64,000 bases of DNA from Oscheius dolichura (taxonomy: Eukaryota > Nematoda > Chromadorea > Rhabditida > Rhabditidae): NCBI GenBank assembly GCA_932521035.1, contig OW051494.1:9782001-9846000 (forward strand). The letters run 5' to 3'. Under the pieces are notes generated by a model. That model saw only the letters and a list, made by a program, of their open reading frames with translations, had not been told where the DNA came from and made no database searches. Below, piece after piece: positions 31,124-42,624 of the stretch (positions within the stretch are counted from its first letter, which is position 1; the number at the start of each line of letters is the position of its first letter). A program made the translations under genes and the position numbers.

Positions 31124-34096
31124 ATGAAGAAGACTCCAATCTTTCTATATTTCCTCGTTACTACAGTATTCACTCAAGAAATAGATAATTTGACGATTGA
31201 AGAGAAAGTGGACCTACTGTTCCAGGTAAGGCGGATGAAGCGCGCGCCGGCGAAGGTCCTACAGGGATTTTGGCATTATCCAGGTGGTTAGAATCATAAT
31301 TTTCGATGTTATACCATGTAGAAATTTTCTTTTCTGCGAAAAAGAGTTTCAGAATTCCAAAGAATTCTTCCTCTGGTAACCGGCATGTTGAACTTTCTGA
31401 CTGAAAGAAATCAAAAAGTAACCAAACATACCCAGAGGGGCACCAATTTCGCCTCATTCGAAACCCTGATCCATTTTCTGCGTGTATAGTCCGATCCCCT
31501 GCACCCGTAAAGTCTCGGCAGGAGGATCATCTTTATTCAAAACTGTTACAAAACTGTGACGCCTTTATATCGTTGACATGCCGAGACTTTACGGGTGCAG
31601 AGGGATCGGATTGTCGAGGGCCGATCCCTTTCCTGCATATTTCTCCTTTTCTTTTCATTTTTAGCCGACTTGGCACAAGGGTTGGACTATTAGCGGCCCC
31701 GAAATACTGAAACTACCCAGTCCTTTAAAAATATTGGTAACAATTTTGATTCCAGACGTACCAGGATGGCCTCAAGAATACCATTGACCGCTCAACCGAG
31801 CTAAATGTCCTAATGAACCCTGACCTTGTCCGACACGCTCATTCCGACTGCGTCTTTTTCATTTGTAATCTACAAAACGTTTCAACCGAAATAATCAAAG
31901 AAAAATGTACAACTGTCTATGCAAAGATCACAAGCCGTCCAAATCCTCACTTGATCCAACGGCTAGTCTACGACCTGGAAGAGCTGTTTCCCCTTTTGGA
32001 GAGCGTCAACGTAACCAGGAAAGACTTCGGAGATGTCTTTGTGAACGTTTTGAATACAAGAGATTATGAATTTTGCTCGGATTCCTGGAACTTACGGCAA
32101 AAATACTTTTGGCAGGCGTTGAGGCCGGGAAGTTTTGTAAGTTTATGTCTGAAAAAATGAGAAGAAAAGCGGATTTCAGGGCTCAACATTTCTAAAAAGT
32201 GATCCAAGCAGGGGGTTCAATATTTCTAAAGACGAAAGGAGGGTCATTACATCAGTAAGTTCCTTTTTACTCTCTTCCAATGGTTGCGGTAATTGAAATT
32301 TTAGACCTTCTCCAAATTGGTCGACAACGTTCCGATTAGGACAATCAACAGCCTTCTTTCCGTGGTTAATCTCCAAATTGCTCTGGATTTTAATACCTCG
32401 GCCGTCAGTCGAGCTTCGAAGTTAAAAGAAAGACCCTATGTAAGTTTGGGAATTGTCCTAGACCGCTAGTTTTTGAACAATAGCTTACACACCCCTTGGG
32501 CACCTACAGTAACCCTCTACCAGGCGCAAAAAGGACAAGATTTGCAATTTTTTTGATGGGGTTGCTGTATCCCGACCTTAAAGTGCTTGATATTGGCCAA
32601 ATTAAGGCTCCGTCTCGATAGTTCAGCCCCTGCACCAGTAAAGTATCGGCAAGGCAAAGGTGTAAAGGCGACAGAGTTTTATAACAGTTTTGAATAAAGA
32701 CAATTTCCCTGCCGAGACTTTACGGGCACAGGGGATCGGACTATCGAGGACCGCCCTTTGTCAACCCAAGATTACATCAAAATAACCAGAACCTACAATA
32801 TTTTCAGTCGGATTGGTCCAAAACCCTCTCCTACCTTCGCTTGGCCACTGCATTCAAACCCAATCTTCCCATTTTCCAAGAATACACCGACGATTTTCCG
32901 CAGTCCGTCTACAACTGTCTCCGACTGGGAAAAGAAGAGACTTATCTGGAGACGGCGTGGAATTCCGGCTACCGGGAGAATTTAATCCTCAGCCGATTCT
33001 TGAACACCATTCCGGAAGACACAAAATACGAGATTTTGACGGTTTGTACCATTTATTCCTTGGAATAAGCTTAAAATTCCAGAAATTGATGGAAAACGCG
33101 AAAAGTGTTCCAGTGAATGAAGTCCTGTTCACGGAAATTGAAAAACTACTTGAACCCTATAAAAAACAGCTTCCTGGCGGGTATAAAACCTTCTTCGAAC
33201 GTCGAATTGAGTCCAAAGACTTTGAAGAAGCTCATGAACGGCTACAGAGGAAAATTCTATGGGAATCTATTGTTCCCGGACCGGTAGGATCCTTTTTTGT
33301 CTTCTATCACACCCAATTTCCAGAGAAATGGAAGCGACCTCAATTTTTCCTATTCGGTTCCTGATGATATTCTCACAGTAAGTTCAAGGCACTCCCAGAG
33401 ACCTAGGCGGGTTACTGTAAGCGAACTTGACCTTTTCCTAAAAAACAAAAAACATCGTCAGAACCAGCGTAAAAAACTGGATCGAATGAGCTAGGTTTCG
33501 GCCAATTTCTCCTTTTCTGTGAAAAGTATTGTCGCTAAACAGAGCGCATGTCGCGGCGGGACCAGCGCGCTCAATCAAGGGGTCCCTGGCGTTTCTTTTC
33601 AGGCTCATTTTCTAGGAAATTCGCTTATTTTTAGGTCTTGGTTGAAGAAGTCCAAAAGCTGAGGATTGTGGCAGAATCAAATAGAAAGGCGGAACGGGAA
33701 ATGGCGGTAAAAATGGCGGAAATCCTCTACAACAACTCCCATTCGGAAACGGCGAGAACTGAAAAAACTAATGAGTACATTCAATGGAGGAAAGACCAAA
33801 GGGTAGGCTTCTTCATTTTTTTACTTACAGTAATCCGGAAAGTTCAGATGGATCCCCTCGTCTGTGTGGAATGTTATGAGTACAACGATGGCCTCAGGGC
33901 ACTGCTACTCCGGTCCAATATGAAAAAAGTCCCAGTTATGCAGAAGACCTTCTTCCTGGCTCAAAATCGAGATTTCCGTGATTTTGGAGACGGCATGAAG
34001 AGAAGAATCCTGGAAAGGGCATTGGATCCTCGAGTGGAAATGGAATTGGTGGACGATGTCGTGGAAGAGGAAGTCTATAACCTGGCAAATGTTTAA
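31124..34096 (+). CDS. Large secreted helical-family protein with internal repeats, member 3
   Basis: Nine exons, all phase 0, give about 532 residues: 31124-31225, 31756-32136, 32180 onward, then exons to 34096. The leader is residues 1-17 and exon 1 ends DLLFQ. The family motif recurs three to four times: FVNVLNTRDYEF, FFERRIESKDFEEAHERLQRKILW and FFLAQNRDFRDFGDGMKRRIL. This indicates internal duplication of a domain of about 130 residues. Cysteines are sparse (CVFFICN, KCTT, CVECY). Introns contain a family 1 MITE (31484-31627), another (32606-32755) and a repeat at about 33380-33634. AATAAA follows at about 34099. A tandem copy of its last exons is a pseudogene at 34126. No known domain was recognised. 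Confidence 0.8.
31484..31627 (-). repeat. MITE family 1, copy 5 (intronic)
   Basis: Both terminal repeats are intact and the internal segment is on the minus strand (ATCATCTTTATTCAAAACTG). It lies in intron 1 of member 3. Confidence 0.85.
32606..32755 (+). repeat. MITE family 1, copy 6 (intronic)
   Basis: Slightly diverged (CACCAGTAAAGTATCGGCAAGG) with right end CCGAGACTTTACGGGCACAGG. It lies in the intron before the SDWSK exon of member 3. Confidence 0.82.
33380..33634. repeat. Dispersed repeat with AACCAGCGTAAAAAACTG
   Basis: Phrases GGGTTACTGTAAGC, CAGAACCAGCGTAAAAAACTG and GCTAGGTTTCGGCCAATTTCTCC recur near 18890-18930 and 19930. It lies in an intron of member 3. Confidence 0.5.
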
Positions 34097-34125
34097 AAAT
34101 AAATGTTGAAGGACTTTTACTGAGA

Positions 34126-34939
34126 AATGTACCGTAATTCACTGCTCAAAGCCAAAAATGGCGGCTCAGTAGATAAAAAAATACTGGAGGAAATTGGAAA
34201 ATCACATGCCCCCTACAAAAAACGACTTCCTGAAGGCTATCAAGCCATTTTGGGTAGTCTAATTGGGTCCAAAGACTTCAAAGAGGCTCACGAACGACTC
34301 CTGAGGAAAATTCTTTGGGAAACTATTGTTCCAGGAACTGTACGACCCCTTTTTTCCTTCTGTAACTCCTAGATTCCAGAGAAATGCAGGCCAACTTGAT
34401 TAGAAGGAGAAGAACGTCTCTGAACCTGCTCTTACGGTAATTTTTGGTTAAAATTATTCGAATTGGAGCTAATTTTAGAGTCTAATCGAAGAAGTCAAGA
34501 AAATAAGGATTATTCCGGGATTAAATCTAGAAGAAACCCGTGAAGTAGCCCAGAAAATGGTGTAAATCCTTTACAATCCTTCCCTGGACGAAACTGAGAA
34601 AAGAAGACAAACAGATGATTACAAAAATTGAAGAAAAGAGGAAAAAGTGAGGGGAAATGTCTGAAAATAGCTTAAAACTCTAAATTTCAGAAAGCCTTCT
34701 TCGTCTGCGTGGAATGCTACAAATACAGTTTCCCGCTTTCGAAAAATTTGAAACAAGCCTATTTGGAAGCGATTCCAACAATGCAAAAAACCTTGTTTCT
34801 TACCCAAAATAGAGATTTCCGGGATTTTGGAGACGATATGAAGAAGAAGATCTTGAAGAAGGTCCTGAATCAGGAAGTAAAGCTGGAAATGTTGGATTCT
34901 ATTGTAGAGGAGGAAGTTTACAGCATGATAAACATGTAA
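34126..34939 (+). pseudogene. Decayed tandem copy of the 3' exons of member 3
   Basis: Successive blocks match exons 6, 7, 8 and 9 of member 3 in order. Examples are KKRLPEGYQA versus KKQLPGGYKT, HERLLRKILW versus HERLQRKILW, and NRDFRDFGDDMKKK versus NRDFRDFGDGMKRR. In the block matching exon 8 a TAA sits where member 3 has a GCG GAA context (QKMV then stop), and further stops follow before the next block. The exon 7 equivalent has also lost its frame. The last block, ending DSIVEEEVYSMINM, is still open. AATAAA is near 34941. It arose by tandem duplication and is not translatable as a whole. Confidence 0.8.
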
Positions 34940-35039
34940 GAATAAAGCATTGAGCCCCCTAGTCTAAAAATACCGTACTCTTTTGGTTATAAATCTTGTC
35001 TTCTCGGTTTTTATAAAAGTTTGAACCCTGGGATGTTCC

Positions 35040-35106
35040 GCTTGGTCCTCGATACTCCAATCCCCTGCACCCGTAAAGTCTCGGCAAGACAAATGTATAA
35101 AAGCGC
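35040..35106 (+). repeat. MITE family 1, copy 7 (left half)
   Basis: Left end and TATAAAAGCGCC are present, then the sequence departs into AGAGACGATTTAGAGTCGTC. It is a truncated copy. Confidence 0.75.
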
Positions 35107-35432
35107 CAGAGACGATTTAGAGTCGTCCCCCCAGACTCTAAATCTATATCTAGGATCAAATTTTACTTCAGGACCCCAATGTGAAAATATTTTCCTCCGC
35201 GTTTCTTTGAACTTCAGCGAGGAGATCACAGCTTTCTAATCAGATCCCCTTGTTGTCCTTCTTGTTCTAAAAATCGTCCACAATTCACCTGTTCCCGAAT
35301 AGGTCAAATAATCAAAATTCTACACGACTTTCAGGCAGGTGTTTGCCTTTCCGAAATAAACAATCATAAAATATTAATGAGGAAATATCCGGACCAGAGA
35401 ATAATGATTTCCGCAGACAAATAGAATCTCCA

Positions 35433-37297
35433 ATGTTCGCGGCCTATATGCTGGAGTCTCCCTTCTATATTTTCTATTATACCGTATTCCTTCTGTCCTT
35501 TTTATTCGATCTGGTTCTTTTCTACGTTATTTGTCAGCACACATCGCCTAAGATGAAAAATATTAAACCAATCATCCAGACATTAATGGTATTTCTTTAA
35601 AATAAAGCTTCCGATAGTGTATTTTCTCTAAAATGGCGGTTAATTCAAAAACGCGTTCCCAAATCCCTTTTGGAGTATTGTAATCTGGAGCACGTTTACA
35701 GAATACGTTTTTAAAAGTGTAATACAGTATAGTTCTTTTTCGAAAAAAATTATGGCTACCGTAACGGGTCGCAAAACCTTCCGCGCAGTACCTTTTGAGC
35801 AAAAGTGATCGGGATTTTCGATTTCGCTCTATTTTTGTTCGCCGTGTCGTGAAAAGGTCCCGAAGAGACAAATGTAGGATAGCCCTATTCTTTTGGAAAT
35901 ATACTATACCAAAACTTTCAGATAATCCAAATATGGGCTGAACTTTCCCTCGCTATGGGCAGCGCGCCGGAATATGTCTATCCTCTGCCCATAATTCGAT
36001 ATAATGGCTATTTTACATTAATAGGACCAGATTACGGTGGAATCGTCGGGGTAGGAACCTCCTGGGCTACCTGGTTACTGTATTTTTGCAGGTTACTGTA
36101 GTCATCCAGTCCATTTCCTTAGGAGGTCTCTGTATTATGCAGTGTTGCCTGTATAGATACCTTGTTTTATTCTATTCTTTCAAGTATACCCTTCAATTTT
36201 CCCGCTACTTTCCATTACATTTAATTCTGGCAATTATTGTGCTAGCCGGCGGGGTTTATTTTAATAAGAACTATGCTTTCATGAACGTTACGGTAAGTCA
36301 TATGCTCTAGAATGAAAACCAGCCGTTTCAGAGGTATTTAAATTATTTAACCGCTAATAATATACGGTATAATGATGTTAATGTGGATTTCAAACAGGAT
36401 ACACTAACTATTGTCAATACAAATAGGGAGGAGAGCATGTGGATGGGTGAGTTTGGCAGCCTAACGGATGGCAACACCCTTTATCCTTGGATCACTTCGA
36501 TTTCTTCACTTCTTTGGCATATTTGATTTTTTTTTCTTCAGTACTCAGACTGCTGGGAGTGGGAGGGAAAGTACATTTTATCCGTTGTATCCAATTTATG
36601 GAAGGAAATTGGTGAAAAATAAGGAAATTAAGGGAAAAGCGTTGATAGTGACGAGAGCTGTGGGCTAGGTCGTCGATAGTCTGATTCCCTGCACCCGTAA
36701 AGTCTCAGCAAGACAAAAGAATAAAGGCGTCACAGTTTTGTAGCAGTTTTGAATAAAGATGATCTTTTAGACCCATTTTACCCGTGAAAGTGCCTCATTT
36801 CCCCTCCGAATGACTCTAATCTCTCTCTCTAACGTCTTTTTACAGTGTATCTCTTCTTCGGCGCCATGGCTCTCTGTGAATTCTTGGTCTACGCCCTCTC
36901 CATTTCCATGTACCGCCGCTTATCAGCCCATGTCTCCCTTACAAGTACCTTGACTAGCAATCAACAGAAAAGAATCACTATTATGCTCCTGGGACAGGTA
37001 ATTGGTGATCATCCAATTTTTTTGAAAATTCAATTCATTCAGGCAACTCTCCCAGTTATTTTCCTTGCCATTTCTTCTGTAGCAATCTTTCTGGCCTATA
37101 CATCTTCCGACGACAGTCCGCCGATGATCTGTTGGCAGCTACTCATGGCTGCGTTAGTTCTCTACCCTCCTTCGAGTTCCATCCTCGTCTGTACGCTAAC
37201 TACTCCCTATTATTTATTCTTCAAACGGCGCTTTCTTCAAATTCTACCTGGAAAGAGGAAAACTAGAGAAAATTCCACATCAATGGTGCTAAAATAA
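35433..37297 (+). CDS. 7TM chemoreceptor, Srh/Str-like
   Basis: Seven exons starting at 35433-35588 give about 340 residues. Hydrophobic segments include FYIFYYTVFLLSFLFDLVLFYVI (TM1), LHLILAIIVLAGGVYF, MVYLFFGAMALCEFLVYAL, QATLPVIFLAISSVAIFLAY and WQLLMAALVLYPPSSSILV, followed by TTPYYLFFKRRFLQI. The Q-A-T-L-P segment before TM6 and the P-Y-(Y/R) end of TM7 are typical of nematode Srh/Str-superfamily receptors. All junctions keep frame, including ATG G/GTGAGT ... TTACAG/TG TAT. Intron 1 carries a family 2 MITE and the intron before exon 6 carries a truncated family 1 MITE. It is predicted to sit in a sensory neuron membrane by family analogy. It is unrelated in sequence to the three 7TM genes at 3.6-19.7 kb. 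Confidence 0.85.
35730..35898 (-). repeat. MITE family 2, copy 4 (intronic)
   Basis: Minus-strand copy (GGCTACCGTAACGGGTCGC ... AGACAAATGTAGGATAGCCC) in intron 1 of the Srh/Str-like receptor. Confidence 0.8.
36665..36770 (+). repeat. MITE family 1, copy 8 (right end lost, intronic)
   Basis: GTCGTCGATAGTCTGATTCC and the core to TTTTGAATAAAGATGATC are present. The right inverted repeat is degenerate. It lies in an intron of the Srh/Str-like receptor. Confidence 0.75.
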
Positions 37298-37334
37298 TAA
37301 AGTATCCGCTATTTTCCGGGGGTACTGTAACCCT

Positions 37335-37407
37335 GGCTCGGTCCTCGATAGTCCGATCACCTGCACCAGTAAATTCTCAGCAGGAGGATCGTCTATATTC
37401 AAAACAG
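37335..37407 (-). repeat. MITE family 1, copy 9 (half)
   Basis: GGCTCGGTCCTCGATAGTCC through CAGGAGGATCGTCTATATTC, ending in CAAAACAG. The other half is missing. It sits between two convergent genes. Confidence 0.75.
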
Positions 37408-37528
37408 GGGCTGGACAACAAAACAACGAGAAAAAACGTTTCATTTTATTCTTTTCGGTTCACAAATGGCGGAGATATCCGGAAAACCATAGCTGAAAAT
37501 GACAACTCTTTACTAGGAAATCCAATTA

Positions 37529-39187
37529 TCAGTACCTTTTCATCCGCTTCCTCCTTTCAGCGTCCTGACTCCAAATGAATTGCGTCGTAATTCCAATCAG
37601 GCCTTCCGCTGTCGGCCACGTGTCTTGTACCTGGTTGAAGGCTTTATCAAATTTCTTCCAAGTCACTGCAGGAAACTGCAGAAATGATTTAATTGTGGTC
37701 GGGGAGGAGAAAACTTACCGGGTATTGGTATTTTTTCAACTGCCAGCAGGTAAACGCCTCGGAAATACTGTTATACGCTGTGTTGTCCATAGCCCAAAAC
37801 CAGGATTTCAGCTAGAAAAGGGAGTTTTTTGAAGAAATGGGAAGAAAAGTAATACCAAAGCGCTTAGTTCGACGGATAGACCGCGTTTTGGAATCAGGGC
37901 GAAGAGTTCGTCCATCCATTTTTGGACTCGTTCCCGGTGGATGAAGAATGCCTGGCATTCGGAAACGGCCAGGCTCGAATTGTACGTCCTACCGTCCTGA
38001 AAAAGGCTCATTATTCTACTCGAGATGGTATATGGACTGTGGTCACAGAACTTTGATTATCGCTTGAAAAGAACGCAGAACCGGGGTTGGTGGCGTAAAC
38101 AAGGGTTCTGGCTCAAGGATGCCCACCATCTCCCACTTTCTTACAAGTTTTCTAGTCTTGACCCGATCAAAAGGGAAAATTCCTCCTTTTTTGGCCTGTA
38201 CACAACCGAAGCTCCTTGTCTGGAGTAGGATCTCTACTTTCTTAATTCTATAGGTCTATCATATACCGCTTGGAAGAGTTTTTCGAGATCTACAAGACGC
38301 TGCTGTTATCTCCGCCAGAATTAATTTCTGGCACTTGTTTTGGTTAAAAATAGGAACCATACTAACCCTCCCCAGCAGTCTCAATTGAGTTTATCTCCTC
38401 CCGAGACTGATCGAGGTGGCACGGGACAAAACCTCAACTAGAATGGTCGTACGATAACTCATTCTATTTGCCTCGTCGAGCTGGCCAAGAAAAACTAGCT
38501 CCCCTCACTGGAGCTATTGTTATTCAACAACACTAGAGCGATTTTGAGAAACAGAGGATTTGAATTTTCGATATTTCTTCACCAGACTCTGCGAAGGCTG
38601 TCGGCTTGGAAATAGCCTGTTTGAGCAGGGTTTTAAGTTTTTACCACTAAATCGACCCTGGCAAAGAAGATCTGATAAAAAAAGGAAATCCACAAAAATA
38701 CACCATGAATTTTTTGAATCATGCGGCACCCCAACATGGTGATGACTATTGGACTTCAAGCCATCTTTAGCTCCAGAAACCTCGTTTTTATGGCTGGAAA
38801 CAAGTTTTCCTGGGTAAATAGACCACGGCCGAAATAACTGTCGGAAGTGCCGCTTCAAAATGGAACTTGGTTGTGATTATGAGGCTTCAAGTCATCTCTA
38901 GCCCCATGAACTTCGTTTTGAGAGTATTTTTAATCGGATTAGCAAAAATTGCAGAAAGAAACGGGCCATTTACCCACCTGTGGTATGCTTTGAGTCATTT
39001 CTTCGCATAATCCAAGAATTTCCGAGATATTGGCGGCTTCCCAGAAGGGATCCGGTCGTATTTCACCTTCAGTTCCATTTAATAGCATTTCCAGTTGCCT
39101 TCTAGTCACATTTTGCCATTTCTGATGAACTCCGACGATTACTGATGGCAGAAAATAGTATAGGTAGACAAAAATAAGCCATCCCAT
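37529..39187 (-). CDS. Secreted protein of the HQKWQ family, member 2
   Basis: Four exons (38978-39187, 37856-37996, 37719-37811, 37529-37675), all phase 0, give about 196 residues. A leader of ~20 residues ends near GVHQKWQ. Then come an NISEILGLCEE segment, exon 2 with SECQAFFIHRERVQKWMDELF, exon 3 beginning LKSWFWAMD with a Cys, and exon 4 with FPAVTWKKFDKAFNQ. The basic end is RRKRMKRY. Exon structure matches member 1 at 25629 and member 3 at 39363, the latter divergently duplicated nearby. Intron 1 is ~980 nt and holds a diverged direct repeat (38750-38790 and 38880-38915). Predicted extracellular; no known domain. Confidence 0.82.
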
Positions 39188-39362
39188 ACGTGGCCGGAGG
39201 GAGGAAATGACAATAACTAGACGTACTGCTCGGTGTGTTGGGAAACCTCATTTGTCACCAATGATCCAAGATATATCGCAGCAGATTATTTCTCATCATG
39301 GATCTTTGAGACCTTTCGAAACTTTAATTTAATTCTATTAGAAATAGGGAAATTATATGAGA

Positions 39363-40939
39363 TCATAGGTTACAGGGAGGCACAATATTGTTCGTAATAC
39401 CGTAGAGGGCAAACCGGGCTAGCCGTTCCATAGAATAGGAAATTACTTTACCCGCCAGGGGACTGGCATTCATTTTATTCATCGCCTGATTCCAGGACGC
39501 GTTCATCTTCTTCCACAACTTGTTCGGGAACTGAAAGGCAACTATTTGGATGGGTTAAAGGTCTAAAACTAGGAAAATTGGCTGTTTTCACTGGCTCTTG
39601 ACCTCAAAAATGAGATTAGTGCCGCCAAAATCCAAAAAATAGCCTTTATAAAGTGAAAAATCCCGCAAATAAGCCGTAAACAAAAAAAGGAAGAGAACAA
39701 ACCGGATTTTGATAATGTTCCATGAAACAGCGCAGAGCGGTAATGAAGTCGTTATAGGTATGGGCGTCCACCCACCACATGTACGATTTCAGCTGAAAAA
39801 AGAGAAGGGGTTTGAGGGTAATTTAATCAAACGAAGCAGTTGTGTTGTATCTCTTCATATGCTGGAGCCCCAGAGACCAAGATTTATGCGGTAGCAGCCC
39901 GGTGTTTACGCTAATATAGAAAAGAGCACAAGATTTGACCGGAACGCGCCCAGGATACACTGAAACGACCGAAACTAGGGAAATTGACCGGCGGATTAGG
40001 AGAGTACACCAACTTGACTGAAACCGCTGGTGGATGCAACAAAATGACCGAAAGCCAAAGGGGATATACTAAATTGAGCGAAACTATTAACTGGGTGCGA
40101 AAATCGACCGAAAAGCTCCCAGGATACACTACATTGACCGAAACCGCTGGGGGATACACAAATTTGACCGAAACTAATGGCTGAGAGCGAAAATTGACCG
40201 GAGGCTTAGGAGAATACGCCAGATTGACCGAAAGGGGTGGTGGATACAGCAAATTGACCGAAAAAGCCAGGGGACAACACAATATTGACCTAAAAGAGTC
40301 TAGTATACACTAGATTGACCGAAGCTAACGGCTGAGCCCAGAAATTGACCGGCAGCCTAGGAGAGTACACCAAATTGACCGAAACCCCTGGAGAATATCC
40401 TTGTTTGACCGAAAGGGGTGGATACAGAGGAAAATGACCGAAGTCTTTAGCTGCATTTAACTCCCTCCAAAAGAGATCAGGGTCAAAGGTGGCTTCCCAA
40501 TGGCCTTGGAAGCCCCTTCTTGTGGTTACGGCCCCAGATTACTGTAATATGCTTACCTTAGCGCTGATATACTTCGATAATCCAAACTTAGTCATGTCTT
40601 TGAAGACTTGGTCGACCCATTTCTGCACCAGGACACGGTGGTCGAAGAACATCTTGCATTCTTTCGCTGCTAGCGTGGAATTGTACTTCTTCGTCTTCTA
40701 AAATACTCCAAATTCCAAATTTCATAATATAGCCTCACTTTAACTTTTGTTGAAAAGTTCTCGCATAATGTATGAACGCTTTGAATATTTTTGGAGTAGT
40801 GGAACGCCGTCAGGTTGAAATTCTTCCCGCCGAAAATGAGCTCCATCTGGGGAGCCTCCACATCTTGCCATTGTTGACGATTGGCCCAGATTCTCGCAGA
40901 AATGGACAACAATATCCAATAGAGAATTAACTGTTTCAT
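39363..40939 (-). CDS. Secreted protein of the HQKWQ family, member 3
   Basis: Exons 40739-40939, 40557-40697, 39703-39792 and 39363-39530, all phase 0, give about 199 residues. The leader MKQLILYWILLSISA is followed by NRQQWQ, the counterpart of HQKWQ. Exon 2 has AKECKMFFDHRVLVQKW, exon 3 LKSYMWWVDA and a Cys, exon 4 FPNKLWKKMNASWNQ. The tail after AGKV differs from members 1 and 2 and ends with CNL. Intron 2 is ~760 nt because it contains a ~500-base minisatellite of TTGACCGAAA units. The intron-phase pattern equals that of the other two members. Confidence 0.82.
39935..40445 (+). repeat. TTGACCGAAA minisatellite, plus orientation
   Basis: A degenerate tandem array with a unit of about 40 bases, in which AATTGACCGAAA alternates with GGGATACAC or GGAGAGTACACC. 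Frames through it are open in places because the unit varies. It is located in intron 2 of HQKWQ member 3. The same unit occurs inverted at about 43190-43505. Confidence 0.85.
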
Positions 40940-41145
40940 ATGGGAGAGAATCAACCATAGAAGGCGACAGGGAAGCGGTTCGTTTGAAAATGGTTGGAGC
41001 GTGATCAGTTCTATCCTTTTCCCCGATTGATGCGGATTTATCGGCAATAATCCAATAGTTTTGGACATGATCTTCTGTTCCTGATCTAATCGACAGCACA
41101 GAAGAGATAAAAGTAAAAAATCAAAGGAAAGAAAAACGGCTTGGC

Positions 41146-41290
41146 CCCCTAGGTAGTTCGATCCCCCGCACCCGTAAAGTCTCGGCAGGGAAAAGGTATA
41201 AAGGCGTCACAGTTTTGTAACAGTTTTGAATAATGATGACCCGACTGTCGAGACTTTACGGGTGCAGGGGGTCGGACTATCAAGGACTGA
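41146..41290 (+). repeat. MITE family 1, copy 10
   Basis: Complete copy, intergenic, upstream of HQKWQ member 3: CCCGCACCCGTAAAGTCTCGG ... CGAGACTTTACGGGTGCAGG. Confidence 0.85.
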
Positions 41291-41873
41291 GTCAACAAAA
41301 CTGGAAAATCCGACTCGTGGAACCTCCAGAATCATTCAAATACCCAAATTTTTCCTCTAAATTTCCTTGAGACCAATTAGAAACTTTGTAGAAGATGTAG
41401 AAGACCCCAATAATCTAAACAAGAAAGTGCCACTGGCGGCAATTCCGAAAATTGAAAAAAATGGGACTAAGCTAGACCTAAGGCTTGAAAAGGCCGCGTT
41501 TCGCTCATTTTTTACTACTAAACACATTTTGTATCAGAATAAATCCAAAGCGTAGGTACTATATCCCATATTTGAGAATTTTTTAATCATAAATGCCAAT
41601 AAAATCCAAATTTATTGCCCCTGTTTCCCGGAAATTGCCGCCTCGGAAGATTTCTTCCTTTTTTACACCAAGATTGCCGATCTTTCTGTGGGAAGCCCAT
41701 TACTTCCTCCTCACTTCCTGTTTCCTGCACCCCTCGATATCCATCAGATATCAATCACTTTGCAGTTGTTTTCCCCCCGCCACCGCCGTTTTTCCCAGGG
41801 CTGATCTCACAAAAAGCGGGAAACGGCCGCGGCTTTGTGGACATAATCGACCTCAAAGCCTTGTTAAAATGGT
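41291..41873. other. No gene seen
   Basis: Small frames at 41367-41555 (+) and 41593-42033 (+) were examined. The second runs through the tRNA-Pro and is therefore not a gene. C/T-rich tracts occur near 41760-41810. Confidence 0.35.
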
Positions 41874-41966
41874 GGCCGGATGGTCTAGAGGTATGATTCT
41901 CGCTTCGGGTATCGTGTCTGGATTCGGATTTGCGAGAGGTCCCGGGTTCGACTCCCGGTTCGGCCC
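41874..41966 (+). tRNA. tRNA-Pro (CGG) with intron
   Basis: Acceptor GGCCGGA pairs with TTCGGCC (one G-T pair). The anticodon stem CTCGC/GCGAG encloses TTCGGG, a ~20-nt insert (TATCGTGTCTGGATTCGGAT) and T. The anticodon is CGG with the intron in the canonical place one base 3' of it. The T-arm CCGGGTTCGACTCCCGG is perfect. Confidence 0.9.
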
Positions 41967-42005
41967 AATCTTTTTCGCATTAATACTGTACTTTTGCCAA
42001 TTTAT

Positions 42006-42624
42006 TCAGACTTCCTCGCTCCAGGAATCATAGTAAAAGATGATTTCATCCAGCGCTTCTTTATAAATCGCACGGATTATGGCTTTTCTTGTCTTTCCCT
42101 TGTTGTCCAGGACGTTCCAAGCGACCACGGCAGCGGGGCTCGTCTTCAAATCTTCTTTAGACAGCACTCCCGGGCTTAATCCCTTAACCTTGGAGTCTTT
42201 TATCATCGTGGAGAGAACCAGGGCCAACACTAAACAGGAAATAATCAGAAAAGGCCCTGGAGAGAAACTTACCAGAATAATCACCAGATAAACTTTTCTG
42301 CTTCGTTCCGGAAAACATTTCGACTGAAAGAAGGCCCAGGACACTACCCAGAAGACCCTTTTCCCGATATTGCCAACTATAGGTAAGATAAGGAGGAATT
42401 ATCTTAAAAGCGGTGATGTAATAATCCGCTCGAGATCCAAGGCAAAAACTAACCGTCTGATCCTTTAATCCAGCCGCGAGAATGCCCACATCATTGGTTC
42501 CACTTTTAGCAAAGTCATCCCCAGCTTTTCGGGCTAATTCGATAAGCTGTTGAACTTCTGCTCCTCCATTTTCGGCTGACGAGATGACGACAAATGGAAG
42601 AAGCAGCAGTAGGAGATTGCCCAT
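42006..42624 (-). CDS. Small secreted protein, probable member of the helical family
   Basis: Three exons (42454-42624, then IIPPYLTYSWQY..., then VLALVLSTMIKD... to TGA) give about 170 residues. The leader MGNLLLLLLPFVVISSAEN is clear. Exon 2 has GLLGSVLGLLSVEMFSG, which resembles the LG-I ... F portion of neighbouring secreted proteins but with a weaker match. The last exon ends YYDSWSEEV. The second junction joins TCTG and TGTTGG in phase 1, unlike the phase-0 pattern of the cluster. The 3' end lies 40 bases from the tRNA-Pro. No known domain; predicted extracellular and helical. Confidence 0.75.

Noticed and set aside
41593-42033. 146-codon plus-strand ORF
   Set aside because: It overlaps the intron-containing tRNA-Pro and the last exon of the minus-strand secreted gene.
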